Part shown: piece after piece, positions 33,095 through 41,485 of the stretch
Position numbering within the stretch: the stretch's first letter is position 1
How the letters are laid out: every line of letters begins with the position of its first letter
Assembly: GCA_045614925.1 (NCBI GenBank)
Contig: JAZLDV010000059.1
Location: forward strand, 1 to 53,276
Length of the DNA stretch: 53,276 bases
Origin: JAZLDV01 sp045614925
GTDB lineage: Bacteria > Bacillota_I > Bacilli_A > Erysipelotrichales > Coprobacillaceae
Reading direction: 5' to 3'
Program-made: the position numbers and the translations under genes
Notes under the pieces: generated by a model
What the model saw: the letters and a program-made list of their open reading frames with translations, nothing else
Database searches by the model: none
Told to the model about the DNA's origin: nothing

Positions 33095-35158
33095 TTATTC
33101 ACCTTTGATAGATTCGATATCTAAATCTCCAGCAAATACAGTATCATCTTTACCTAATGCACCTGGAATTACAGTAAATGTATTTGAAATACCATCTTGT
33201 GCATCTTTGAATGGTAATTTAGATACAGATGCTAATGAAGAAATTGCACCTTTTTTATCTCTACCATGCATTGGGTTAGCACCTGGAGCGAATGGTTGTC
33301 CAGCTTTTCTTCCATCTGGAGTATTTCCTGTAGCTTTACCATAAACTACGTTAGAAGTAATTGTTAAGATAGAAGTTGTTGGAACTGAGTTTCTATAAGT
33401 ATGATGTTGACGGATCATGTTCATGAATGTTTCAACTAACCATTGAGCGATTTCATCAGCTCTGTCATCATCGTTACCATAAGTAGGGAAATCTCCTTCT
33501 ACTTCGTAATCTACAACGATTCCATCTTCATCTCTGATACATTTAACTTTTGCATATTTGATTGCTGATAATGAGTCAGTTACTACTGATAATCCAGCAA
33601 TACCAGTTGCGAAGTAACGTAATACTTCTCTATCATGTAATGCCATTTGAATTCTTTCATAAGCATATTTATCATGCATATAGTGAATGATGTTTAATGT
33701 GTTAACATAAACTTCTGCTAACCAAGCCATCATATCTGTATATTTTTGTTTTACATCTTCGTAATCTAAGTAGTCACCTTCAACAGCTCTGTATCTTGGA
33801 CCAACTTGTTTTTTAGTTTTTTCATCAACCCCACCGTTGATTGCGTATAATAAACATTTAGCTAAGTTAGCACGAGCTCCGAAGAATTGCATTTCTTTAC
33901 CAACTCTCATTGAAGATACACAACAAGCGATTGCGTAATCATCACCATGAGAAACTCTCATTAAGTCATCATTTTCATATTGTAATGATGAAGTTTCAAT
34001 TGAAGTTCTAGCACAGAAGTTTTTGAAGTTTTGTGGTAAACGAGTTGACCATAATACTGTCATATTTGGTTCTGGTGCTGCACCTAAGTTAGTTAAAGTG
34101 TGTAAGTATCTGTATGAAGTTTTAGTAACCATGTGACGTCCATCGATACCAACACCTGCTAATGATTCAGTTACCCAAGTTGGGTCACCAGCGAAGATTG
34201 CATTGTAATCAGGAGTTCTTGCGAATTTAACAATTCTTAATTTCATAACGAAATGATCGATAAATTCTTGGATTTGTTCTTCAGTGAATAAACCATTTTT
34301 AATATCTCTTTCTACATAGATATCGATAAATGTAGATGTTCTTCCTAAAGACATAGCTGCACCGTTTTGTTCTTTAACTGCACCTAAGTATCCGAAGTAT
34401 AACCATTGAATAGCTTCTTTACAGTTAGCAGCTGGTTTAGAAATATCGCAACCATATTTAGCTGCCATTTCTTTTAATTCACCTAAAGCTCTGATTTGTT
34501 CAGATAATTCTTCACGAGTACGGATGTTTTCAGAAGTCATTCTCTTATGAGCTGTAGCTAATTGATGTTTTTTATCTTCGATTAATTTATCAACACCATA
34601 TAAAGCAACTCTTCTGTAATCTCCGATAATACGTCCACGACCATATCCATCTGGTAAACCAGTGATAATGTGTGAAGAACGGCAAGCTCTCATTTCTGGA
34701 GTATAGCAGTCAAATACACCTTGGTTATGTGTTTTTCTGTATTCTCTGAAAATATATGAGATTTCTGGATCTACAGTGTATCCATTAGTTTCGCAAGCTT
34801 GTTCAGCAATACGAATTCCCCCGAAAGGTTGTAAAGATCTTTTGAATGGAGCATCAGTTTGAACCCCAACGATAGTTTCTTTACTTCTATCTAAGTATCC
34901 AGCATCATGAGAAGTTAAAGTAGATACTACTTTAGTATCCATATCTAAAACTCCACCTGCTTCTCTTTCTTGTTTAGTTAAGTCCATTACTTTTTCCCAT
35001 AAGTCTAAAGTATTTTGAGTAGGACCTGCTAAGAATGAATCATCTCCATCATATGGAGTGTAGTTTAATTGAATAAAGTCTCTTAAGTTAACTTCTTTAT
35101 TCCATTTACCTGCACGGAACCCTTCCCATGCATCGTTCCATTTTTGATTAAAAGTCAT
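33095..35158 (-). CDS. pflB: Pyruvate formate-lyase catalytic subunit lacking its glycyl-radical domain
   Basis: PFL converts pyruvate and CoA to formate and acetyl-CoA. The 687-residue protein aligns with the PflB barrel and keeps the catalytic pair Cys412-Cys413 (DDYAIACCVSSMRVG). Other landmarks are IGDYRRVALYG, APEPNMTVLWS and TPDGRKAGQPFAPGANPMHG. It ends DAQDGISNTFTVIPGALGKD, then FAGDLDIESIKGE and a stop. Typical PflB continues about 70 more residues with the glycyl radical. That part is encoded separately at 32617-32859. ACAGGAGG lies upstream of the ATG, with a good promoter at 35193-35221. The split appears real, since each piece has its own ribosome-binding site. Confidence 0.94.
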   Translation of the reverse strand: MTFNQKWNDAWEGFRAGKWNKEVNLRDFIQLNYTPYDGDDSFLAGPTQNTLDLWEKVMDLTKQEREAGGVLDMDTKVVSTLTSHDAGYLDRSKETIVGVQTDAPFKRSLQPFGGIRIAEQACETNGYTVDPEISYIFREYRKTHNQGVFDCYTPEMRACRSSHIITGLPDGYGRGRIIGDYRRVALYGVDKLIEDKKHQLATAHKRMTSENIRTREELSEQIRALGELKEMAAKYGCDISKPAANCKEAIQWLYFGYLGAVKEQNGAAMSLGRTSTFIDIYVERDIKNGLFTEEQIQEFIDHFVMKLRIVKFARTPDYNAIFAGDPTWVTESLAGVGIDGRHMVTKTSYRYLHTLTNLGAAPEPNMTVLWSTRLPQNFKNFCARTSIETSSLQYENDDLMRVSHGDDYAIACCVSSMRVGKEMQFFGARANLAKCLLYAINGGVDEKTKKQVGPRYRAVEGDYLDYEDVKQKYTDMMAWLAEVYVNTLNIIHYMHDKYAYERIQMALHDREVLRYFATGIAGLSVVTDSLSAIKYAKVKCIRDEDGIVVDYEVEGDFPTYGNDDDRADEIAQWLVETFMNMIRQHHTYRNSVPTTSILTITSNVVYGKATGNTPDGRKAGQPFAPGANPMHGRDKKGAISSLASVSKLPFKDAQDGISNTFTVIPGALGKDDTVFAGDLDIESIKGE

Positions 35159-35192
35159 TTGTATATAACCTCCTGTTTGTTATTTCGCACTT

Positions 35193-35221
35193 ATTATAGC
35201 ACTGTTAACTTGTTGAAACAA
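35193..35221 (-). promoter_or_regulatory. Promoter of the pfl operon with overlapping partial palindrome
   Basis: TTGTTT (35216-35221) and TATAAT (35193-35198) are 17 bases apart on the minus strand, with an extended TGC before the -10. Between them TTGTTTC and TTAACAG are separated by six bases, a loose match to a Rex-type site (TTGTTAA-N4-TTAACAA). The remaining 35222-35370 DNA is AT-rich with a second TATAAT near 35300 but no clear -35. Confidence 0.65.
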
Positions 35222-35370
35222 TATCAAATAGCCCTTTTTTTGACAATTTTTTAACTTGCTATTAAATGCTTTTTTGGACGATTTCAATATATCAAATTAT
35301 ACCCTAAAATGCTATGAATATGCTCTTTTATTTTTCTAAAAAAATGTATGCCTTTTCATATTTTTGCAAT

Positions 35371-35396
35371 AAAAAAAATAGGTTTTCACCTATTTC
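35371..35396 (-). terminator. Intrinsic terminator after the EIIB-like gene
   Basis: AAATAGGT GAAA ACCTATTT followed by eight T on the minus strand; the stem contains the gene's last codon and stop. Confidence 0.85.
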
Positions 35397-35737
35397 ATTT
35401 TATTTTTAAGATCTTCTTCGATAAGTGCAGATTCTTTACCAAAAATCATCGCTACACTATCTTTTCCAGCAACAATTCCACTTGCCCCTAATTGCTTAAT
35501 CTTATCAAAATTAACCTTATCATGTTCTTTAATTGTTACACTTACTTTTGATTGTGTACTTTTTACATCAACAATATTATTCATAGAACCTAATGCTTCT
35601 ATTAAGCTATCAATATGAACAGTTGATTTAATCTTTGGTGCAATACTTTTATTTTTCATCATACGAATGAAAATAAAGAAACATACAGCCACTGCAACAA
35701 CAATACCAATCACCAATGCAATAGTTTCAAACTCCAT
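35390..35737 (-). CDS. Membrane-anchored EIIB-like protein lacking the active-site cysteine
   Basis: This 115-residue protein has one N-terminal membrane helix (residues 5-25, IALVIGIVVAVAVCFFIFI) and a basic linker. It then has a glucose-type PTS EIIB-like domain (about 40-110): DSLIEALGSMNNIVDVKS, KVNFDKIKQLGASGIV and DSVAMIFGKESALIEEDL. In true EIIB the motif after the first strand is D-A-C-x-T-R-L-R. Here the aligned segment reads KSTQSKVS, with Thr in place of Cys, so phosphotransfer should be impossible. ATG 35737 with AGGAAG 7 bases upstream is preferred to longer starts. It is divergent from the SEDS gene. A ligand- or protein-binding role is a guess. Confidence 0.68.
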   Translation of the reverse strand: MEFETIALVIGIVVAVAVCFFIFIRMMKNKSIAPKIKSTVHIDSLIEALGSMNNIVDVKSTQSKVSVTIKEHDKVNFDKIKQLGASGIVAGKDSVAMIFGKESALIEEDLKNKMK

Positions 35738-35758
35738 AAATTCACTTCCTTTTTTTGA

Positions 35759-35789
35759 TTGAACTATTCTTTTTTTATAGTATACTATA
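35759..35789 (+). promoter_or_regulatory. Promoter of the SEDS gene with a palindromic -10 region
   Basis: TTGAAC (35759-35764) and TATACT (35781-35786) are 16 bases apart on the plus strand. The -10 lies in a perfect 14-base palindrome, TATAGTATACTATA (35776-35789), so the same site may also fire towards the divergent EIIB-like gene. Confidence 0.6.
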
Positions 35790-35818
35790 AGCATAAAGAA
35801 AAAGAAAGGAATAGATTT

Positions 35819-37012
35819 ATGGAAAGATTAAAAAAACTATGCCTTTATCAGCCTCTTATACCTATTATTACAGTCATTGCATTAATGAGCTGTTTTGCTA
35901 TATTAAGTGCTACACCAATGATTAATCTTCCTGGTGCTACAACTATGTGGTTAAAGCAAGGAATGTTTTATTGCATTTCTGCAGTCATTGTCTTTATTAT
36001 TTATAAAATAGGTAATGAACAGATTTATGATAAAATAGAAATCATTTACTGGCTTATTAATATATTATTATTAGGATTAGCAATAGACCATCAGATTTAT
36101 ATCCGTACTGGTATTGATATTCTTTCTCCATTAGTTAAATCAGTTAATGGAGCAACATCATGGTACAATATAAAAGTTATGAGTTTACAGCCATCTGAAT
36201 TTATGAAAATAGCTTTAGTTATATTATTAGCTAAACAGACAAAACAGCATAATGATTATTATCTTGTAAGAACTTTAAATACTGAACTAAAATATATATT
36301 TAATTGTTTAAAAGCAACTTTTATACCTGCTGTCCTTGTACTTTTACAAAATGATACAGGTGTTGTATTAATTATTTTAATTGGTGTTGCTTTTGTTATA
36401 TTTGGAAGTGGTATTAGTGATATATGGTTTAAAATTGCGATTGTTTCAGCAATAGCAGTTGTTGGAATTGGGATTTATCTATTTATTTATGAACATGATA
36501 TATTTGCTACAATTATGTCTGGTCATAAACTGAAACGTTTCTATGGATGGATAGACCCTGAGGGCACTGTAGGTGATGAAGGTTTCCAATTATTTTATTC
36601 ACTATTATCTTATGGAACTGCTGGATGGTTTGGTCATGGTTTCCAATCTGTTGTGATGAAGTTCCCTGAACCACAGACAGACTTCATCTTTGCTGTTATT
36701 ACTACAAACTATGGATTTATTGGTGGATTAATTACAATTGTAAGTATCGTTGTATTAGATATTATTATATTAAAAATCGGATTTGATAGTACAAATGATA
36801 GAGATAAATATTTTGTTATGGGAATAATAGGAATGTTATTATTCCAGCAAATCTGGAATATATCTATGATTCTTGGATTATTACCTATTACAGGTATTAC
36901 TCTTCCATTTTTCTCATATGGAGGATCATCGGTATTATCTTATATGATTGCAATTGGTATGTTTATCGATATCAACTCACAAACTAACATATTAAAAACA
37001 AGAAATTATTAA
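35819..37012 (+). CDS. SEDS family protein (RodA/FtsW/SpoVE)
   Basis: SEDS proteins polymerise peptidoglycan glycan strands together with a class B PBP. This 397-residue protein has about ten membrane helices. Family landmarks are LSATPMINLP near the start, LQPSEFMKIALVI in the middle, QNDTGVVLIIL, FFSLLSYGT-like YSLLSYGTAGWFGHGFQ, TDFIFAVITTNYGFIGG and GITLPFFSYGGSSVLSYMI at the end. ATG 35819 has AAAGGA 8 bases upstream and lies about 25 bases after the predicted transcript start; an in-frame TTG at 35759 is inside the promoter. It is closer to RodA than FtsW in general layout, but I cannot settle this without alignment. Confidence 0.88.
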   Translation: MERLKKLCLYQPLIPIITVIALMSCFAILSATPMINLPGATTMWLKQGMFYCISAVIVFIIYKIGNEQIYDKIEIIYWLINILLLGLAIDHQIYIRTGIDILSPLVKSVNGATSWYNIKVMSLQPSEFMKIALVILLAKQTKQHNDYYLVRTLNTELKYIFNCLKATFIPAVLVLLQNDTGVVLIILIGVAFVIFGSGISDIWFKIAIVSAIAVVGIGIYLFIYEHDIFATIMSGHKLKRFYGWIDPEGTVGDEGFQLFYSLLSYGTAGWFGHGFQSVVMKFPEPQTDFIFAVITTNYGFIGGLITIVSIVVLDIIILKIGFDSTNDRDKYFVMGIIGMLLFQQIWNISMILGLLPITGITLPFFSYGGSSVLSYMIAIGMFIDINSQTNILKTRNY

Positions 37013-37043
37013 GCCCATAACTTATAAAGTTACGGGCTTTTTT
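37011..37043. terminator. Intrinsic terminator between convergent genes
   Basis: AAGCCCATAACTT / AAGTTACGGGCTT stem with one mismatch, followed by six T on the plus strand. The minus-strand T tract is interrupted, so it works best for the SEDS gene. Confidence 0.8.
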
Positions 37044-38318
37044 CTAACAGTTAATCATTAATTTAATAATTTCTTTATTTGTTTCTTTCATTCCTTGTTT
37101 TCCTAAATGGCCTACACTCTTAATTGTTTCTTCAACACCATTCATAACAATTCCATCACCACTTTTAAATTCCTGACCAGATTTAAACATTTCATAACCT
37201 AAAATAGCTGCATCTACACTAGAAGCAATCTTTGCAGCACATGATGCTTTTGCTCCATCACAAACAATACCTGATACAATAGCAAGTGCATTAACAACAG
37301 TATGAATAATCATTTCATAATCTCCACCATATAAATAAGCAATCCCTGCTCCAGCTCCCGCTGCAGCACTTACTGCACCACAATATGCCGATAATGTTCC
37401 AATACCTGTCTTTTGATGTATTGCTGTTAAATTAGATAATGCTAAAGCTTTTAATAATTTATCATGTGATACATTTAAATCTCTCGCTACTTCTATAACA
37501 GGAACAGAAACAGTAATCCCTTGATTTCCACTTCCTGAATTAATAATTACTGGAAGTTCACACCCATTCATTCTTGCATCACTTCCTGCTGCTGCCTTAG
37601 CTTTTGCTCTGGTATAAACATTTTCCCCATCCATTTTCATTAGAACTTTTCCAATATTTGCACCATAGTTTCCTCTTATTCCTTCTTCACTAATCGCAAC
37701 ATTATATTCAATCTGTCTATTTAATACATCTTCAATATCTTTAACATCTAATGATTCTACAAAGTTATAAATCTCTTCCATAGATAATAAAGATCTGTCA
37801 GTTCTAGTCTTTTTAATCATTTCATCTTTCTTTTCAAATATAACTTCATGATCTTTTTCAACAAGAACAATATTTGTATGATAATCTTTTATTCTTACTT
37901 TTGAATAGTGATTGTCTTTATAAACTTCAATAATCATATCAAATACACTATCACTATCTAAAAATTCTACTTCCACACAATCCTTTAAAAGATATGTATC
38001 CATATCATTCATCTGCTGCTCATTCACATGTGAAATAACTTCTAATTCTTTAGAAGCATCTCCTCCAATAATTCCAGCTACTACAGCTGCTGGAATACCT
38101 TTTAACTGATGTGTATGAGGAACTATAACACTTTTTACATTTTTAATAATACTTCCACTCGCACAAACTTTCACTTTATCTGGTATACAACCTAATACTT
38201 CTCTTGCCTTTGCTCCTCCATAAGCTAAAGCGATAGGTTCAGTACATCCCATTGCTGGAATTAATTCTTCTTTTAATATTTGTATAAATGATTGATATAT
38301 ATGACTTTTTCTTTCCAT
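37044..38318 (-). CDS. L-cysteine desulfidase / serine dehydratase-alpha family protein (CyuA/YhaM-like)
   Basis: This 424-residue protein belongs to the UPF0597/CyuA family, which uses a 4Fe-4S cluster to break down L-cysteine to pyruvate, sulfide and ammonia. Landmarks are ELIPAMGCTEPIALAYGGAK with Cys25, CASGSIIKNVKSVIVPHT, INSGSGNQGITVSVPVI, SAYCGAVSAAAGAGAGIAYL and GIVCDGAKASCAAKIASS. The cysteines in the last two and near Cys25 probably bind the cluster. Length matches E. coli YhaM/CyuA. It is monocistronic with AGGTG near the ATG. Sulfur metabolism would balance cysE at 26.9 kb, although the genes are not linked. Confidence 0.9.
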   Translation of the reverse strand: MERKSHIYQSFIQILKEELIPAMGCTEPIALAYGGAKAREVLGCIPDKVKVCASGSIIKNVKSVIVPHTHQLKGIPAAVVAGIIGGDASKELEVISHVNEQQMNDMDTYLLKDCVEVEFLDSDSVFDMIIEVYKDNHYSKVRIKDYHTNIVLVEKDHEVIFEKKDEMIKKTRTDRSLLSMEEIYNFVESLDVKDIEDVLNRQIEYNVAISEEGIRGNYGANIGKVLMKMDGENVYTRAKAKAAAGSDARMNGCELPVIINSGSGNQGITVSVPVIEVARDLNVSHDKLLKALALSNLTAIHQKTGIGTLSAYCGAVSAAAGAGAGIAYLYGGDYEMIIHTVVNALAIVSGIVCDGAKASCAAKIASSVDAAILGYEMFKSGQEFKSGDGIVMNGVEETIKSVGHLGKQGMKETNKEIIKLMINC

Positions 38319-38366
38319 TTAAATCACCTTCCACCTATATAATAAACGAAATATGTTTAAATGCAT

Positions 38367-38396
38367 AGAAAAAAAGGTTTATTTGCAAACCTTTCT
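38367..38396 (-). terminator. Intrinsic terminator after the nadK-rluA pair
   Basis: AAAGGTTTGCAAATAAACCTTT followed by T residues on the minus strand; the hairpin includes the stop codon of the pseudouridine synthase gene. Confidence 0.82.
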
Positions 38397-39200
38397 TATC
38401 ACTTTTATCTGTTTTGTCACCGGATGAACAAAGGCCACCATAACACTTGTCAAATCAAAGTTTCCTATTCCATCTCCATATAAGCTATCTCCAACTAATG
38501 GATGTGAAATAGAAGACATATGAACTCTAATCTGATGTGTTCTTCCTGTTTCTAATAAGAATGATACCTTTGATATTCCTTCATTATATTTTAAACATTT
38601 ATAATGTGTTTTAGATTCTTTTCCTCTTTCATCAATAATACGTCTCATATTATGACCATCTTTATAAATAGGAAGATCAATAACTCCACTTTCAACCTTT
38701 CCTAATACATGTGCATGATATAAGCGGGTAATATGAGAAATATCTTTACACATACGATCATGAATTTCTCTATATTTTGCAACAATCATTAATCCTGCTG
38801 TTTCTTTATCTAATCTATTTACTAAATGAACAGTTGAATGAATATTGTTTTCTTTATAATAATAACTGATTGCATTAGCTAAAGTATTATTAACATGTGA
38901 GCGTGTAGGAATACACGCTATATCTTTTTGTTTATCTATAACCATAAGATAGTCATCTTCATAAACTATTTTTAATGGTATATTTACGGGTAATATATTG
39001 TTTTCTTCTAAAGGATAGATAAAGGTAATCACTTCACCTTCTTGAATTAGATATCTTACACTTTGATGAACTCCATCTACTAAGATATCTCCTTTCATCT
39101 TAATTGCTTTTAATGCTTTCTGGTTTATACCTAATGCATAGGCATATTGATCTATACGATATCCATGATAGGCTACATCAACAATAAAATGTCTTATCAT
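38379..39200 (-). CDS. RluA family pseudouridine synthase
   Basis: The 273-residue protein would convert uridine to pseudouridine in rRNA or tRNA. A divergent S4-like segment lies at 15-75 (NQKALKAIKMKGDILVDG). The catalytic domain has YEDDYLMVIDKQKDIACIPT, the family motif HLVNRLDKETAGLMIVAK with catalytic Asp, and LLETGRTHQIRVHM near residue 218. It is about the normal length for the RluD/YjbO group. Its start overlaps the nadK stop by one base (TAATG). In many Firmicutes nadK and an rluA-like gene are adjacent, as in B. subtilis. The exact RNA target is unknown. Confidence 0.93.
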   Translation of the reverse strand: MIRHFIVDVAYHGYRIDQYAYALGINQKALKAIKMKGDILVDGVHQSVRYLIQEGEVITFIYPLEENNILPVNIPLKIVYEDDYLMVIDKQKDIACIPTRSHVNNTLANAISYYYKENNIHSTVHLVNRLDKETAGLMIVAKYREIHDRMCKDISHITRLYHAHVLGKVESGVIDLPIYKDGHNMRRIIDERGKESKTHYKCLKYNEGISKVSFLLETGRTHQIRVHMSSISHPLVGDSLYGDGIGNFDLTSVMVAFVHPVTKQIKVIRKVCK

Positions 39201-39970
39201 TAAAAGAATGATCTTTTTAATCTTGAAATAAGAGAAACTTCTTTATATTGAACACATTGTACTTTTTTATCAGACAATCTGATTTGAATAACAGAAGAAT
39301 CTTTAAGTTCATAGACATCCTGATCAACACCCAAAATAGAATTATTAAGATTAGAAGAATGAATAGTAATAGTATGTGTACGGTCTAAAATAAGCGGTGA
39401 TCCTAAAGATCTATAAGCATTATGATGAATACCTGCAATTTCACTTAACTGCATAAGATCATTAGATGAGCTAATAACTGCCCCACCTATAGACTTATTA
39501 TAAGCAGTAGACCCAGAAGATGTAGATATGCATAAACCATTTCCTCTAAAGACTTCTAACTCTTCATCATTTATACATACAGTTAATACTTGTGCTCTTC
39601 TATTATTTTCTATACGCACTTCATTTAACGCTTTATAACAGACATTATCTATACATACTTCTAACATCGAACGATTTAAAACAGTATACTCATCTTTTAA
39701 AATATCTTTAATTAGTTCTTTATAATCTTCTTTAGCATAATCTGTATAAAAACCTAACGTCCCTGTATGAATACCAACAAACTTCACATCATCTAGTTTA
39801 TGAATATATTTATGAACACTATAAAGCATTGTTCCATCTCCACCAACACTAATAACAAGTTCAGGTGAAAATTCATCATATTCCATTTCTTCTATTAAGC
39901 CTTCTTTAATTTTATGAGCAATTTCTATAGATTCATCATCTTTTTTTGCAACAATACTAAACTTTTTCAC
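39200..39970 (-). CDS. nadK: NAD kinase
   Basis: NadK phosphorylates NAD to NADP. This 256-residue protein starts with KKFSIVAKKD and carries LVISVGGDGTMLYSVHKY (the GGDG catalytic motif), VGIHTGTLGFYTDY, the NE/D-type ALNEVRIENN and FRGNGLCISTSSGSTAYNKS. Length is typical for the short Firmicute form. I prefer the GTG at 39970, with GGGTG 6 bases upstream, over the GTG at 39979. It is the first gene of a two-gene unit with the RluA-type synthase. Confidence 0.93.
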   Translation of the reverse strand: MKKFSIVAKKDDESIEIAHKIKEGLIEEMEYDEFSPELVISVGGDGTMLYSVHKYIHKLDDVKFVGIHTGTLGFYTDYAKEDYKELIKDILKDEYTVLNRSMLEVCIDNVCYKALNEVRIENNRRAQVLTVCINDEELEVFRGNGLCISTSSGSTAYNKSIGGAVISSSNDLMQLSEIAGIHHNAYRSLGSPLILDRTHTITIHSSNLNNSILGVDQDVYELKDSSVIQIRLSDKKVQCVQYKEVSLISRLKRSFF

Positions 39971-39999
39971 ATTTATCACCCATATTTATTATATATATT

Positions 40000-40027
40000 T
40001 TGAATTTTTTTACAACTGATGTAAAAT
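40000..40027 (+). promoter_or_regulatory. Possible promoter of the CYTH gene
   Basis: TTGAAT (40000-40005) and TAAAAT (40022-40027) are 16 bases apart, just upstream of the ATG at 40043. The leader would be very short. Confidence 0.45.
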
Positions 40028-40042
40028 AGAATTGGTGATAAT

Positions 40043-40606
40043 ATGAATGAACAAATCGAAATAGAATACAAAATATTAATAGAAAAAGACATTTTTAGTC
40101 AAATATTAGAAGATTATAAAGAAAATATAAATAATCATTATATTCAGACAAACTATTATTTTACTCATCCTTTATTTTTTCAAAAAAAATATATGCTTAG
40201 AATAAGAGAAAAAAACAATACATACGAACTAACTCTAAAAAGACCTCATAAAGGTCAAAGATTAGAAACAAATATCAATCTAACAAAAGAAGAAGCAGAT
40301 AAATTCTTCAATCATGAATATATTGATAATGAAATTATCAATATATTAAATGATAATGGTATTCTTTTATCTGATTTATTACAGCAATTCTCTTTAAAAA
40401 CAGAAAGATATGATATTCATTTAGATTATGGAATTTTATCTTTAGATTATAATGAATATAATGGTTTAGAAGATTATGAAATTGAATATGAAGTTTATGA
40501 TCCTATTAAAGGATTAGAACACTTTAAAGACATTATTAAACCATATAACTTAGAATATACAAAAAATGCAAAAAGCAAAATACAAAGGGTATTAGAATCA
40601 TTCTAA
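40043..40606 (+). CDS. CYTH domain protein (triphosphate tunnel enzyme family)
   Basis: The 187-residue protein starts MNEQIEIEYKILIEK with the ExExK signature of CYTH/triphosphate tunnel metalloenzymes. It continues with LRIREKNNTYELTLKRPHKG, in which the alternating Arg/Lys residues bind phosphate. Later it has LKTERYDIHLDYGILSLDYN and YEIEYEVYD, providing the acidic metal ligands. It resembles Bacillus YjbK, related to thiamine triphosphatase and inorganic triphosphatase. The true substrate (triphosphate or ThTP) is not clear. It is monocistronic, divergent from nadK. Confidence 0.9.
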   Translation: MNEQIEIEYKILIEKDIFSQILEDYKENINNHYIQTNYYFTHPLFFQKKYMLRIREKNNTYELTLKRPHKGQRLETNINLTKEEADKFFNHEYIDNEIINILNDNGILLSDLLQQFSLKTERYDIHLDYGILSLDYNEYNGLEDYEIEYEVYDPIKGLEHFKDIIKPYNLEYTKNAKSKIQRVLESF

Positions 40607-40614
40607 TACCCTTT
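40585..40614. terminator. Shared intrinsic hairpin between convergent genes
   Basis: AAAGGGTATTAGAAT and ATTCTAATACCCTTT form a near-perfect stem overlapping the CYTH stop and abutting the YitT stop. T tracts are short on both sides. Confidence 0.7.
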
Positions 40615-41485
40615 AATCTATTGGTTCCATGTAAAATCCACCATAGAAATTTTCAGTTTTCATAACATTAATAATAACATGTTCATCAACTTCTCTCATC
40701 AATGACACAATATCTTCAACTTCATAACTAGAAACAACAGTATGTAAAACACTTAATTGTTTTTTACTATATCCACCAATACCATCAACTCTAGATAAAC
40801 CATGTCTATATGTTTTCATATAGACATTTATAATTTCATCAGGCAAAGATGTTGTAATCTGTAATGTCATTCTGACATAACGATGATAGAATGAATCAAT
40901 TGTTTTTGTTGAGATAAACTGGAATAAGATTGAATATCCTGCATATTCCCATCCGAACATTGCTCCAAATACAATCAGTAAACATGTATTAAAGACAAAT
41001 ATATAACTCCATATAGATTTTCCTTTTTTATTCGATATATATAAAGCAATAAAGTCTGTTCCACCTGTAGATGCATTTCCTTTTAATGCAATTGTGACTC
41101 CTATTCCATAAATAAATCCACCAAATACAACATTTAATAAAAGGTCATTAAATATTGGTTCAAAGTTTAATATTTTTAAAAATAAACTAGCCAAAAAAAC
41201 TTCTAATAATGAAAAAAAAGTAAATTTAGGACTTATATTCTTATAACAGATTAATGCAACAGGAACATTTAATAATATCATTCCTAATGATGTATCAAAT
41301 GAAAAATGAAAATAAGTTGACGTAATCTTTTCAATAAGAATAGCAACACCTGTAAAACCACTTGATAAAAGATTAGAAGGTCTAATAAAGGCTATAATTA
41401 CAAATGCCTGTATAAAAGCAGCAATAATAACACATATTAATGTTTTTAATAATTTAAATCTCTTGTCATTCTTTAATTTATTCAT
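40613..41485 (-). CDS. YitT family membrane protein (DUF161 + DUF2179)
   Basis: This 290-residue protein has five or six membrane helices. Landmarks of YitT proteins are IIAFIRPSNLLSSGFTGVAI, GFIYGIGVTIALKGNASTGG, TDFIALYISNKKGKSIW and a C-terminal cytoplasmic DUF2179 domain (THGxS-like RHGLSRVDGIGGYSKKQ, then KTENFYGGFYMEP). The family is widespread in Firmicutes with no firm function. ATG 41485 has GAGAG 5 bases upstream and overlaps the end of cutC by eight bases, so the two are translationally coupled. Confidence 0.9.
   Translation of the reverse strand: MNKLKNDKRFKLLKTLICVIIAAFIQAFVIIAFIRPSNLLSSGFTGVAILIEKITSTYFHFSFDTSLGMILLNVPVALICYKNISPKFTFFSLLEVFLASLFLKILNFEPIFNDLLLNVVFGGFIYGIGVTIALKGNASTGGTDFIALYISNKKGKSIWSYIFVFNTCLLIVFGAMFGWEYAGYSILFQFISTKTIDSFYHRYVRMTLQITTSLPDEIINVYMKTYRHGLSRVDGIGGYSKKQLSVLHTVVSSYEVEDIVSLMREVDEHVIINVMKTENFYGGFYMEPID

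Noticed and set aside
33090..33102. Frameshift or assembly error splitting an ordinary PFL gene
   Set aside because: The break falls exactly at a domain border, an additional gene lies between, and all three pieces have their own ribosome-binding sites and starts.
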